Below are positions 51,790-61,501 of a stretch of 64,000 nt of DNA, one piece after another. The DNA is from BRH-c25 sp012519325. GTDB lineage: Bacteria > Bacillota > Clostridia > Lutisporales > Lutisporaceae. A program made the position numbers and the translations under genes. The notes under the pieces are model-generated. The model saw only the letters and a list, made by a program, of their open reading frames with translations, was not told the origin of the DNA and did no database searches. The stretch spans positions 3,814 to 67,813 of the forward strand of contig JBMNHZ010000006.1 in the NCBI GenBank assembly GCA_050950645.1, in the 5' to 3' direction. Numbering within the stretch: position 1 is the stretch's first letter; each line of letters starts with the position of its first letter.

Positions 51790-54700
51790 ATGAATAACTT
51801 TGTGCATCTTCACGTGCATTCGGAATACAGCCTGCTGGATGGAGCAGGCAGGGTTGAGAAGCTTGTGGCCAGAGCCAGTGAGCTGGGTATGAAATCAATA
51901 GCCATAACCGACCATGGTGTCATGTATGGCGTGGTGGAGTTTTACAAGCAGGCAAAAAATTACGGAATAAAACCGTTAATCGGCTGTGAAGTATATGTGG
52001 CGGCAAGAACCATGAAAGACAGGGATCCGAAGCTGGACAGCAGCCAGTACCATCTTGTGCTTCTGGCAAAAAATGAAGAAGGCTACAATAATCTTATCAA
52101 ACTGGTGTCCATGGGCTTTACGGAGGGTTTTTACTATAAGCCGAGAGTGGATATGGAATTGCTTCGAAAGTATTCCAAAGGGCTGGTTGCATTGAGTGCA
52201 TGCCTTGCGGGAGTGATACCAAGCCGTATAATTGACGGAAACTATGAGGCTGCTAAGCAGGCGGCATTGTCATATAATGAAATATTCGGACAGGGGAATT
52301 TCTATCTTGAGCTTCAGGATCACGGGATAAAGGAGCAGTCCCTGGTAAACCAGGAGGTCGTAAGATTGTCCCGGGAGACGGGGATACCTTTAGTTGCTAC
52401 AAATGACGTGCACTATGTGGATAAGGAAGATGCCGCGGCTCAGGATATTTTACTTTGCATTCAAACGGGGAAAAGCATACTTGAGGAGGACAGGCTTAAA
52501 TTTCAGGGGCAGGAGTTCTATTTAAAGTCTTCGGAGGAGATGTACGAGCTTTTCAAATATGCTCCCGATGCCCTAGAAAATACTGCAAAAATTGCGGAAA
52601 TGTGCAGCCTGGAATTTACCTTTGGACAGGTGCATCTTCCGGCCTTTGACGTTCCTGAAGGCTATACCTCGGATACCTATATAAGAAAGCTCTGTTATGA
52701 CGGTTTGGCGAAAAGGTATGCAGAGCTGACGGATGAGCTTAAAGAAAGGGCGGAATATGAGCTGTCGGTAATAACCAGAATGGGATATGCGGATTACTAT
52801 CTTATTGTCTGGGATTACGTTAAGTTTGCCAGGGACAACGGGATAATGGTAGGGCCCGGAAGGGGCTCAGGGGCAGGAAGCCTTGTTGCATACTGCCTAG
52901 GAATAACCAATATAGACCCGATAAAATACAATCTTATATTTGAAAGATTCTTAAACCCTGAGAGGATAAGCATGCCGGATTTTGACGTGGACTTTTGCTA
53001 CGAGAGGCGGCAGGAGGTCATTGACTATGTTGTGTCAAAGTACGGCAAAGACAGGGTGGCTCAGATAATTACCTTTGGCACCATGGCTGCAAGAGCCGCC
53101 ATAAGAGACGTAGGCAGGGCATTGAACATCCCTTATGCCCAGGTAGACATGATTGCCAAGAAAATCCCCTTTGAGATCGGAATGACAATTGAAAAGGCAT
53201 TGGGAACCAATCCGGAGCTTAAAGAGATTTATAACGGAGATGAAACGGCAAAGCAGCTTATAGATATGTCAAGGGCTGTGGAGGGTATGCCACGTCATAG
53301 TTCCACCCATGCGGCGGGAGTAGTAATATCCAGGGAAGCCGTAACCGAGTATGTTCCTCTTCAGATGAACGAGGATGTAGTAACAACACAGTTCACCATG
53401 GGTACTCTTGAAGAGCTGGGGCTTTTGAAAATGGACTTTCTGGGGCTCAGGACCCTGACAGTGATAAGGGATACCCTGGAGCTGATAAGAGAAAAGGGAA
53501 TAGAAGCCCCTGACATGGACAACATGGATTATGATGACCCCAATGTATACAAAATGATATCCCAGGGAGAAACATACGGAGTATTCCAGCTGGAAAGCGG
53601 AGGAATGACCCAGTGCTTCAAGGAGCTGAAGCCGAATTGCCTGGAGGATATAATAGCGGGAATTTCCCTGTACAGGCCGGGAGCAATGGATCAGATTCCG
53701 AAATATATTAGAAATAAGAACAATCCAGAAAAGATTCAATATATGCATCCCTCCCTTGAGCATATTCTGAATGTCACTTATGGATGTATAGTGTACCAGG
53801 AGCAGGTAATGCAGATAGTAAGAGACCTGGGCGGCTATTCCATGGGCAGGTCCGACCTGGTGAGAAGGGCCATGGGGAAAAAGAAAGCCGATGTTATGGC
53901 AAAGGAAAGGGAAAATTTCATCAACGGTATAGTTGACGAAGCAGGGAATGTTGTGGTTGCAGGCTGTGTCAGAAATGGAATACCTGCAGATATTGCAGCG
54001 GATATTTTTGATGAGGTGGCCAAGTTTGCCGGCTACGGCTTTAACAAATCCCATGCGGCTGCATATGCCATAATAGCTTATCAGACGGCATGGCTCAAAT
54101 ACTATTATCCTGTGGAGTTTTCGGCGGCGCTGATAACAAGTGTTATGGGAAACAGCAAGAAGGTAGCGGAATATATACAGCACTGCAAAAACATAGGTAT
54201 TGAAGTGCTTCCGCCCGATGTGAACGAAAGCAGCGTAAGCTTTACAGTAAAAGAGAACAAGATCAGGTTCGGATTGGCAGCAGTAAAGAATGCGGGAATA
54301 AATGCGGTACAGTCCATTATCAAGGCAAGAGAGGAAAAGGGGAGATTTGAGGGACTGTATGACTTTCTTCGGAAAATGGATTACGGGATAATCAACAAAA
54401 GAACTGTGGAAAGCCTGATAAAGTGCGGTGCCTTTGACTGCTTCGGCGTATACAGAAGCCGAATGCTGGCGGTGTATGAAAAGCTCATGGAGAGCATACA
54501 AAACCAGAGGAAGAACAATGTTGAAGGACAGATTTCACTGTTTGATGCCCTTGATGATACGGAAGATGTAATAGGCGACATATATCCTGAAATAAATGAG
54601 TATCCTAAGAGAAGCATGCTTTCAATGGAAAAAGAGATGCTGGGGCTTTATATCAGCGGACATCCTCTTGAAGAATACAAATCGGAACTGCAGGCATCAG

Positions 54701-55272
54701 TGACAATAACAACTGCAGAATTGGCCGCGGATAATGAAGATGAAGGGCAGGACTTTAAAGGGAATTTTGAATTGGGCGGAAAACAGGTGACCATTGGGGG
54801 CATAATTATATCTGTAAAACGAAAAACCACAAAAACAAACAATATGATGGCTTTTGTAGAATTGGAGGATTTGTTCGGCACTCTGGAAATTATAGTATTC
54901 CCCAAAGTATATGAAAAATATAAAGATCTTCTTATTCAGGATACAATAGTGCTGGTGAAGGGCAGAATAAGCCAGAAGGAAGAAGAGGATGCAAAAGTAA
55001 TATGCGATTCTGTCGAGCCTTTGAAAAAGTATACGGGCAAGAAGCTTTATATAAAAATAAACACGGATCTGCAGCCGGAAATCATCAAGAAACTGAAGAA
55101 AGTACTGGTTGAATATAAAGGAGCACAGCCTGTGATTCTGGTAAATGAAGCTAATTGCAATGGAAAAGGCCGGGCGTTGGAAGCTGACAGAAGCATTTGG
55201 GTAGAAATAAACGACAAGCTGCTGAATGACCTGAAAGAGGTTGCAGGATCAGATTGTGTGGTAGTCAAGTGA
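51790..55272 (+). CDS. dnaE: DNA polymerase III alpha subunit
   Basis: 1160 residues: N-terminal PHP domain (HLHVHSEYSLLDGAG; ITDHGVMYGVVEFY), polymerase core with VGPGRGSGAGSLVAYCLGIT and the catalytic acids in MPDFDVDFCYERR, the thumb/fingers region (PRHSSTHAAGVVIS), helix-hairpin-helix and a C-terminal OB fold (VTIGGIIISVKRKTTKTNN). GGGGAG precedes the ATG. It lies inside the glycolytic cluster between pgi and pfkA. Confidence 0.97.
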   Translation: MNNFVHLHVHSEYSLLDGAGRVEKLVARASELGMKSIAITDHGVMYGVVEFYKQAKNYGIKPLIGCEVYVAARTMKDRDPKLDSSQYHLVLLAKNEEGYNNLIKLVSMGFTEGFYYKPRVDMELLRKYSKGLVALSACLAGVIPSRIIDGNYEAAKQAALSYNEIFGQGNFYLELQDHGIKEQSLVNQEVVRLSRETGIPLVATNDVHYVDKEDAAAQDILLCIQTGKSILEEDRLKFQGQEFYLKSSEEMYELFKYAPDALENTAKIAEMCSLEFTFGQVHLPAFDVPEGYTSDTYIRKLCYDGLAKRYAELTDELKERAEYELSVITRMGYADYYLIVWDYVKFARDNGIMVGPGRGSGAGSLVAYCLGITNIDPIKYNLIFERFLNPERISMPDFDVDFCYERRQEVIDYVVSKYGKDRVAQIITFGTMAARAAIRDVGRALNIPYAQVDMIAKKIPFEIGMTIEKALGTNPELKEIYNGDETAKQLIDMSRAVEGMPRHSSTHAAGVVISREAVTEYVPLQMNEDVVTTQFTMGTLEELGLLKMDFLGLRTLTVIRDTLELIREKGIEAPDMDNMDYDDPNVYKMISQGETYGVFQLESGGMTQCFKELKPNCLEDIIAGISLYRPGAMDQIPKYIRNKNNPEKIQYMHPSLEHILNVTYGCIVYQEQVMQIVRDLGGYSMGRSDLVRRAMGKKKADVMAKERENFINGIVDEAGNVVVAGCVRNGIPADIAADIFDEVAKFAGYGFNKSHAAAYAIIAYQTAWLKYYYPVEFSAALITSVMGNSKKVAEYIQHCKNIGIEVLPPDVNESSVSFTVKENKIRFGLAAVKNAGINAVQSIIKAREEKGRFEGLYDFLRKMDYGIINKRTVESLIKCGAFDCFGVYRSRMLAVYEKLMESIQNQRKNNVEGQISLFDALDDTEDVIGDIYPEINEYPKRSMLSMEKEMLGLYISGHPLEEYKSELQASVTITTAELAADNEDEGQDFKGNFELGGKQVTIGGIIISVKRKTTKTNNMMAFVELEDLFGTLEIIVFPKVYEKYKDLLIQDTIVLVKGRISQKEEEDAKVICDSVEPLKKYTGKKLYIKINTDLQPEIIKKLKKVLVEYKGAQPVILVNEANCNGKGRALEADRSIWVEINDKLLNDLKEVAGSDCVVVK

Positions 55273-55388
55273 GCATAGAATAATCTTGATATTATAGAGC
55301 ATTTCATTTAAAATTATTTCTAAGCAGAAAGGGTGCTCCACCTGGGAAAGGCGGACATATTGGCTTGACAATAAAGGAGGCAACAAAT

Positions 55389-55586
55389 ATGTGGACAGTT
55401 GTATATCTAGCAAAAAACAAAAAAATCGCCGAAAAGGTAAGCAAGCTGATGACTAACGAGGGAGTTCTCGTTAAGCTGCAGCCTGTAAATAAGAACATCA
55501 GTGAAGAGGATAGTTATTTTGAAATATTGGTACTTGAATCTGAGGTGGAGGAAGCACACAATATTTTGTATGAACTTGGCTATTAA
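55389..55586 (+). CDS. small DUF2007-like protein
   Basis: 65 residues: WTVVYLAKNKKIAEKVSKLM, VLVKLQPV and EILVLESEVEEAHNILYEL. The beta-alpha-beta-beta-alpha pattern resembles DUF2007-type putative signal-transducing proteins. AAAGGAGG stands 8 bases before the ATG. It sits between dnaE and pfkA, a place where related clostridia also seem to keep a small gene (from memory). Function unknown. Confidence 0.75.
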   Translation: MWTVVYLAKNKKIAEKVSKLMTNEGVLVKLQPVNKNISEEDSYFEILVLESEVEEAHNILYELGY

Positions 55587-55670
55587 TATGGTATCAGGCA
55601 CTATATTATTATTATTTTTATATTGTATTGGGACGCATTATGACCAGGCAGGACAAAAGGAGGAATGCCC

Positions 55671-56627
55671 ATGAAAAATATTGCAGTACTTACCAGCGGA
55701 GGAGATGCACCGGGAATGAACGCCGCTATACGGGCGGTTGTCAGGATGGGCATAAACAAGGGGTTTGATGTATTCGGAGTAAGAAAGGGCTTTCTAGGGC
55801 TTATAAACGGTGATTTTAAAAAAATGGACGAAGCCTCCGTATCGGATATTATGCAAAGAGGCGGCACAATTCTGCAGACAGCAAGAAGCGAAGAGTTCAA
55901 GACGGAGGAAGGACAAAACAAGGCAGTAAAAATGGCAAAGATTTTCGATATAGATGGTTTGGTGGTCATAGGAGGCGACGGGTCTTTCACAGGAGCCAAA
56001 AAGCTTTCTGAAAAAGGTATTGCATGTATAGGCATTCCCGGAACGATTGACAATGACCTGGCTTATACCGATTATTCAATAGGCTTTGATACTGCTGTAA
56101 ATAATGTGCTGGATGCCATTAACAAAATCAGAGATACATCATCCTCTCATGAAAGGGTCAGTATTATTGAAGTAATGGGAAGGAATTCGGGAGACATAGC
56201 TTTGTATGCAGGCCTGGCCGGAGGAGCGGAAAGCATAATAGTACCTGAGATGAAATTTGAACTGGATGATATCTGCAAGGTGCTGATAGAGAGAAGAAAC
56301 AAGGGTAAGCTTCACAGCATCATAATACTTGCGGAAGGAGTAGGAGATGCCAAGCAGCTGGAGCAGCAGATAATGGAGAAAGTGGATATTGAGGTAAGAT
56401 CAACTATATTGGGGTACATCCAGAGAGGCGGGAATACGACCGCTTTTGACAGAATACTGGCAGGCAGGCTTGGCGCAAGGGCCGTGGAGCTGCTTGCCGG
56501 GGGAAAATCGGCAAGAGCGGTAGGCATAAGAGATAATAAGCTGATAGATATGGAAATAGGAGAGGCGCTAAGTATGAAAAAGAAGTTCCCCACGGAGCTT
56601 TATGAGCTGGCAGTCAAACTGCAGTAA
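55671..56627 (+). CDS. pfkA: ATP-dependent 6-phosphofructokinase
   Basis: 318 residues. GGDAPGMNAAIRAVV, GGDGSFTGAKKL with Gly at the ATP/PPi-deciding position, PGTIDNDLAYTDYSIGFDTA with catalytic Asp and Thr, and EVMGRNSGDIAL. The combination GGDGS plus PGTIDND marks an ATP-using, allosteric-type enzyme. GGAGG spacing decides for the second ATG. The gene for a PPi-type enzyme follows. Confidence 0.95.
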   Translation: MKNIAVLTSGGDAPGMNAAIRAVVRMGINKGFDVFGVRKGFLGLINGDFKKMDEASVSDIMQRGGTILQTARSEEFKTEEGQNKAVKMAKIFDIDGLVVIGGDGSFTGAKKLSEKGIACIGIPGTIDNDLAYTDYSIGFDTAVNNVLDAINKIRDTSSSHERVSIIEVMGRNSGDIALYAGLAGGAESIIVPEMKFELDDICKVLIERRNKGKLHSIIILAEGVGDAKQLEQQIMEKVDIEVRSTILGYIQRGGNTTAFDRILAGRLGARAVELLAGGKSARAVGIRDNKLIDMEIGEALSMKKKFPTELYELAVKLQ

Positions 56628-56735
56628 ATAACAGACGCAAGGCTTAGGTTAAAGCTGTACTCGACTGTTCTGTGTAAAGGACTGTCAAATAGCATATTAT
56701 ATAAACATAACAAAGTTTGAAAAGGAGAGATGAAT

Positions 56736-58007
56736 ATGTCAGCATTAAAGGGGAATTGCCTGGTGGCACAATCCGGGGGCCCAACCTCAGTAATTAATGC
56801 CAGTGCTTGCGGCGTTATACAGGAAGCTTTCAAGTCCGGTGAAATTGATAAGGTTTACGGGGCGCTTCATGGTGTGGCGGGATTGCTCAAGGAAGAGTTG
56901 ATCCTGTTAAATGAAGAATCACCTGAGGAAATAGAATTGATGAAGGTAACACCTGCATCCGCCCTGGGTTCCTGCAGATATAAGCTTAAGTCAATCGAGG
57001 CAAGTGAAGAGGATTACAGAAGGATAATCGATGTATTTCAGGCACACAATATCAGGTACTTCTTTTACATAGGCGGAAATGATTCAATGGATACGGCAAA
57101 CAAGGTAAGCCAGTATGCCATGCGTGTGGGCTACGAGCTTAAATCCATAGGAGTGCCGAAGACGATAGATAATGACCTGCCTATTACTGATCACACTCCC
57201 GGTTATGGAAGCGCTGCAAAGTTTATTGCTACTTCCATAAAGGAAGTGGGCCTTGATGCAAGGGTATATGATTATCCTACCGTGACAATATGTGAATTGA
57301 TGGGCAGGAATGCAGGCTGGCTGACTGCTTCCTCCGCTTTGGCAAAGGAATTTGAAGATGATGCTCCTCATTTTATATATTTGCCGGAGATCCCCTTTTC
57401 TTTTGAAAAATTCGGCAGGGATGTAAAATCCGCACTGGATAAATACAACTATGCGGTAATAGCCTTTTCTGAGGGTATAAAGACTGAAAACGGCAAGTAC
57501 GTTTCAGAAATTGAAGACCCTAATGCAAGAAGGGACGCTTTCGGCCATGTGCAGCTGGGAGGAGCCAGCGAGGTTCTTGAACGGTATGTTCTCGAAAACA
57601 TATGCAAGAAGGTCAGAACAGTAAACTACAGCACGATTCAGAGAAGTGCCGCTCATTGGGCATCACTTACGGATAATGAAGAAAGCTATATGTGCGGAAA
57701 AGCAGCTGTGAAGTACGCAATAGAAGGACATACGGGAAAGATGGTCGGCATGTCAAGAGGTAAAGGAAAGGAATATACCTGCGAAACGCAGCTTATTGAT
57801 CTTGATGATGTTGCAAATAAGGAAAAGAAGGTTCCGCTGGAATGGATCAATAAGGAAGGTAATTTCGTAGAGCAGCCGCTCCTGGATTATATCAGGCCTC
57901 TGGTAATGGGTGAAGTCAAGATCCGCATGGAAAACGGAATCCCGAGGTATGCAAGACTCAATAAAAAGATGGTAGAAAAAAAGCTTGAAAAATGGGAAAA
58001 GAAATAA
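56736..58007 (+). CDS. pfp: pyrophosphate-dependent 6-phosphofructokinase
   Basis: 423 residues. QSGGPTSVINASACGVIQEA, IGGNDSMDTANKVSQ with Asp in place of the Gly found in ATP enzymes, and PKTIDNDLPITDHTPGYG with Lys in place of Gly. These two changes are the known marks of PPi dependence. It runs reversibly between fructose 6-phosphate and the bisphosphate using PPi. AAAGGAG is 8 bases before the chosen ATG. Pyruvate kinase follows by one base. Confidence 0.92.
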   Translation: MSALKGNCLVAQSGGPTSVINASACGVIQEAFKSGEIDKVYGALHGVAGLLKEELILLNEESPEEIELMKVTPASALGSCRYKLKSIEASEEDYRRIIDVFQAHNIRYFFYIGGNDSMDTANKVSQYAMRVGYELKSIGVPKTIDNDLPITDHTPGYGSAAKFIATSIKEVGLDARVYDYPTVTICELMGRNAGWLTASSALAKEFEDDAPHFIYLPEIPFSFEKFGRDVKSALDKYNYAVIAFSEGIKTENGKYVSEIEDPNARRDAFGHVQLGGASEVLERYVLENICKKVRTVNYSTIQRSAAHWASLTDNEESYMCGKAAVKYAIEGHTGKMVGMSRGKGKEYTCETQLIDLDDVANKEKKVPLEWINKEGNFVEQPLLDYIRPLVMGEVKIRMENGIPRYARLNKKMVEKKLEKWEKK

Positions 58008-58008
58008 T

Positions 58009-59754
58009 ATGAGAAAAACAAAAATAGTATGTACCATAGGGCCTGCAACTGAAAGCGAAGAAATGATAAGCCGGCTGATAACAGCGGGAATGAATGTAGC
58101 CAGGTTAAATTTTTCCCATGGAGATCATGCTGAGCACAGGAGAAGGATTGACGCAATAAAGCGGATAAGGGAGAAGCTTGGCAGGCCTGTGGCAATTATG
58201 CTGGATACCAAGGGACCCGAAGTAAGATTAGGGTACTTCAAGGACGGAAAGGCTGAGTTGGAAAAAGGCCAGGACTTCACACTGACGATAAGAGATATAC
58301 AGGGAGACAGTACACAGTGCAGCATTACCTACAAAGAACTGCCTGATGAGGCGGTCATCGGTTCCAGAATTCTTATAGCGGATGGAGTTATAGAGCTGAA
58401 GGTTCTGGATAAAAATGAAACGGATGTCATATGCCGGGTGGTGAACGGAGGTACCATAGGGGACAGGAAAAATGTAAACATACCGGGGGCTACCTCCAAA
58501 CTGCCTGCTATAACGGAAAAGGACATTGCCGACCTGATTTTCGGCATTGAAAATGAAGTGGACTTTATCGCAGCTTCATTTATTAGAAAAGCCGCCGATG
58601 TGCTGGAAATAAGAAAAATCCTGGAGGAAAACGGCGGAAGGCATATTCAGATAATTGCAAAGATAGAAAACCAGGAGGGTGTAGATAATGTAAGGGATAT
58701 TCTCAAAGTATGCGATGGGCTTATGGTCGCTAGAGGAGACCTTGGAGTTGAAATTCCCACTGAGGAAATACCTCTGACTCAGAAGCTTCTGATTAAGAGA
58801 GCCAATGAAGCGGGCAAGCCGGTTATTACAGCTACACAGATGCTGGACTCAATGATGAGAAATCCCAGGCCTACGAGAGCAGAAGTTACGGATGTGGCAA
58901 ATTCAATAATAGACGGTACTGATGCTATAATGCTGTCGGGAGAGACAGCAGCGGGGAAATACCCTGTGGAATCCGTACTTACCATGTCAACAATTGCTGA
59001 GAGGATAGAGAAAGAACTGGATTACGGGAAAAGGCTCAGCAGCTTTTCCGATAGAAAAATAACGATAGCAGATGCCATCAGCCACAGCTCCTGTACAACT
59101 GCATTTGAGCTTCAGGCAACCGCGATAATAACACCTACACAATCCGGCTCCACAGCCAGAATGGTATCCAGGTTCAGGCCTAAGGCACCGATAATTGCCA
59201 CAACCTCTGACATTGGGGTTATGAGGAAGCTTTGCCTGAGCTTCGGAGTCTATCCCATATATGTGCCTTTTTCTGAAAGGACAGATGATATAATTGACCG
59301 GGCTGTAGATGCAGCCGTTGAAGCCAAACTAATAAAGAACGGAGATCTTGTGGTTATAACTGCAGGAATAGGGGCAGCGGGCAGTACAAACCTTATTAAG
59401 GTGCATATAGTAGGAGAGATTCTGGCAAAGGGAATAGGAATAGGTGATAAGTCCATTACCGGAAAAGCTGTAATTATAAATGATCCGGCAGCAGATTCCG
59501 GCAAGCTTCAGGAGGGGGACATACTTGTTGCAAGATCCACCGATATGGATATGGTGCCCCTTATGGAAAAAGCATCAGCCTTTATTGTGGAAGAAGGCGG
59601 TATAACATCCCATGCGGCTATTGCGGGTATCAATCTGGGGAAACCGGTGATAGTGGGCGTTGAAAATGCAGTAAGCATTTTCAGAGACGGACAGCTTATT
59701 ACAATGGATACAGTACGAGGACTCATATACAGGGGAGCGGCAAGGGTGCTTTAA
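58009..59754 (+). CDS. pyk: pyruvate kinase with C-terminal PEP-utiliser domain
   Basis: 581 residues. TKIVCTIGPATESEE, MLDTKGPEVRLGY, IIAKIENQEGVDN, MVARGDLGVEIP and TATQMLDSMMRNPRPTRAE are the classical kinase motifs. The last 100 residues add a PEP-utilising mobile domain (IINDPAADSGKLQEGDILVA; GGITSHAAIAGINLGKPV) as in Bacillus-type enzymes; its His motif TSHA is intact. It starts one base after the PPi-PFK stop, forming a PPi-PFK/pyk pair. Confidence 0.95.
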   Translation: MRKTKIVCTIGPATESEEMISRLITAGMNVARLNFSHGDHAEHRRRIDAIKRIREKLGRPVAIMLDTKGPEVRLGYFKDGKAELEKGQDFTLTIRDIQGDSTQCSITYKELPDEAVIGSRILIADGVIELKVLDKNETDVICRVVNGGTIGDRKNVNIPGATSKLPAITEKDIADLIFGIENEVDFIAASFIRKAADVLEIRKILEENGGRHIQIIAKIENQEGVDNVRDILKVCDGLMVARGDLGVEIPTEEIPLTQKLLIKRANEAGKPVITATQMLDSMMRNPRPTRAEVTDVANSIIDGTDAIMLSGETAAGKYPVESVLTMSTIAERIEKELDYGKRLSSFSDRKITIADAISHSSCTTAFELQATAIITPTQSGSTARMVSRFRPKAPIIATTSDIGVMRKLCLSFGVYPIYVPFSERTDDIIDRAVDAAVEAKLIKNGDLVVITAGIGAAGSTNLIKVHIVGEILAKGIGIGDKSITGKAVIINDPAADSGKLQEGDILVARSTDMDMVPLMEKASAFIVEEGGITSHAAIAGINLGKPVIVGVENAVSIFRDGQLITMDTVRGLIYRGAARVL

Positions 59755-59851
59755 CAGACACGAGTTTTTCGCGTATTTTTAACGGGTTGGAGATCAGGAG
59801 AGCTGCCTTGGAGATACTTTGCTGTATGAATGGACGCTGGGAGATGATAAT

Positions 59852-60286
59852 TTGAAGGCACATGATACAATACTTAGGGCCAGATATGGTGAAACTGACC
59901 AGATGGGGATAATATACCACCCCAATTATTATATATATTTTGAAATTGGAAGGACTGAGTACCTTCGTGAAGCCGCAGGAATATCATATAAGGAAATGGA
60001 GGAGCTGGGCATAATGCTTCCGTTGACAGAAACCCACTGCAAATATAGAATTCCTGCAAAGTACGATGATGAGCTTCTGGTCAGAACCTCAATAAAAGAA
60101 ATGACTGTTGCGAGGATAGCCTTCCTATATAAGCTTATCAGGACTTCAGACGGAGAAACGCTGGCAGAGGGAGAGACAGTTCATGCTTTTACCAACAGAA
60201 GCGGAAGGCCGATCAATATGAAAAAACGTTTCAGCAATCTTTACAATACTTTGTATGAACTTATTAATCATAAGGAGGAAAGGTAA
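59852..60286 (+). CDS. hotdog-fold acyl-CoA thioesterase (YbgC/FadM type)
   Basis: 144 residues. RARYGETDQMGIIYHPNYYIYFEIGR carries in GETDQMGIIYHPNY the catalytic Asp of the 4-hydroxybenzoyl-CoA thioesterase type; RTSIKEMTVARIAFLYKLIR completes the hotdog. GGGAG stands 8 bases before the TTG at 59852; the frame to 59819 has no site. The ribosome-binding site of the next gene lies in its end. Confidence 0.85.
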   Translation: MKAHDTILRARYGETDQMGIIYHPNYYIYFEIGRTEYLREAAGISYKEMEELGIMLPLTETHCKYRIPAKYDDELLVRTSIKEMTVARIAFLYKLIRTSDGETLAEGETVHAFTNRSGRPINMKKRFSNLYNTLYELINHKEER

Positions 60287-61294
60287 ATGCAGTACAGAGT
60301 GCTTGGCAAAACAGGGATGGAAGTATCCAGGATAAGCTTTGGCGGCATCCCGATTCAGCAGTTGAATCAAGAAGATTCAAATAAGCTTATAGAAAAGGCA
60401 TTGGAGCAGGGTATCAATTTTATTGATACCGCAAGAGGCTATTCAGTGAGCGAAAGCCTGATAGGAGGCGCACTGCAGGGGAAAAGGCAGCAGGTGTTTC
60501 TAGCTACTAAATCTATGGCGAGGGATAAGGAAGGGTTTAAACAGGACATAGAAATTTCTTTGAATAATTTAAAAACAGATTATATTGATCTATACCAGTT
60601 ACACAATATAACCAACCTGCAGGAATTTGAAAAGGTGATGGCAAAAGGCGGAGCACTGGAGGCTTTGCAGGAATACAGGGATAAAGGGGTTATAAAGCAT
60701 ATAGGGATAACAAGCCACAGCGTTGATATCATTGAAAAAGCACTTGAATATGATGTTTTTGAAACGATTCAATACCCATATAATGCAGTAGAAACTCAGG
60801 GGTCGGAGTTATTCAGAAAAGCTTATGAAAAAAATATCGGAATAATCGGAATGAAGCCCTTTGCGGGAGGCGCTATTACAAATGCAAGGGCAGCATTGAA
60901 GTTTATACTTCAGAATCAGCATATAACCTGTGCAATACCGGGAATGTGCAGCATAGAACAGCTGATGGACAATATAAAAGCAATTGACGAAATGCCGTTG
61001 ACACAGGCTGAGAAAGAAGCGCTGTCAAAAGAAGCCTCTGAATTAGGAGAGCGCTTTTGCAGGAGATGCGGTTATTGCCAGCCCTGCCCCAAGGGAATCA
61101 ATATACCTGTAGTGTTCGTTATGGAAAGCTATTATAAGAGATATAATCTTATGGAATGGGCTCAAACAAGGTATGACAGCATGCCTTCAAAAGCCAGCGA
61201 CTGTGAGAAATGCGGATTGTGTGAGACAAGGTGCCCATACCAGCTTCCGATAAGGGAAATGCTTGAATCTGTAAGAGAAACTTTTGAGAAGTAA
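60287..61294 (+). CDS. aldo/keto reductase with C-terminal 4Fe-4S domain
   Basis: 335 residues. AKR barrel: GKTGMEVSRISFGGIP, NFIDTARGYS (catalytic Tyr in GYS), ATKSMARD (Lys) and GITSHSV (His). The C-terminus adds ferredoxin-like clusters: CRRCGYCQPCPKG and CEKCGLCETRCPYQ. Such fused reductases are common in anaerobes; substrates are mostly unknown. AAGGAGG precedes the ATG. Confidence 0.9.
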   Translation: MQYRVLGKTGMEVSRISFGGIPIQQLNQEDSNKLIEKALEQGINFIDTARGYSVSESLIGGALQGKRQQVFLATKSMARDKEGFKQDIEISLNNLKTDYIDLYQLHNITNLQEFEKVMAKGGALEALQEYRDKGVIKHIGITSHSVDIIEKALEYDVFETIQYPYNAVETQGSELFRKAYEKNIGIIGMKPFAGGAITNARAALKFILQNQHITCAIPGMCSIEQLMDNIKAIDEMPLTQAEKEALSKEASELGERFCRRCGYCQPCPKGINIPVVFVMESYYKRYNLMEWAQTRYDSMPSKASDCEKCGLCETRCPYQLPIREMLESVRETFEK

Positions 61295-61306
61295 CATATA
61301 CGATGC

Positions 61307-61349
61307 GAAGTATCGCAGACTGCTTAAGCAGTCTGCGATACTTCTTTTT
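61307..61349 (+). terminator. very strong rho-independent terminator
   Basis: A 38-bp perfect palindrome (61307-61344; arm GAAGTATCGCAGACTGC, loop TTAA) followed by TTTTTG. A second hairpin with A-run and T-run (61352-61382, CGTC-GCGA-GACG) follows at once. Confidence 0.92.
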
Positions 61350-61501
61350 GCGAAAAAATCCGTCGCGAGACGCATTTTTTGATTTTTATATGAGTGGCAG
61401 GGGAGTGTCGAAAAAGTGCAGATTATATAATATATGAGGCAATTTAGCTTATAAGACTATAAAACCGGAGTATGATGCTGTAATATTTATATAAATTGGA
61501 C

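Noticed and set aside
53269..54501. A 410-codon frame opposite dnaE
   Set aside because: Antisense shadow of a clear DNA polymerase III alpha frame; Cys/His/Tyr-rich composition and no family pattern.
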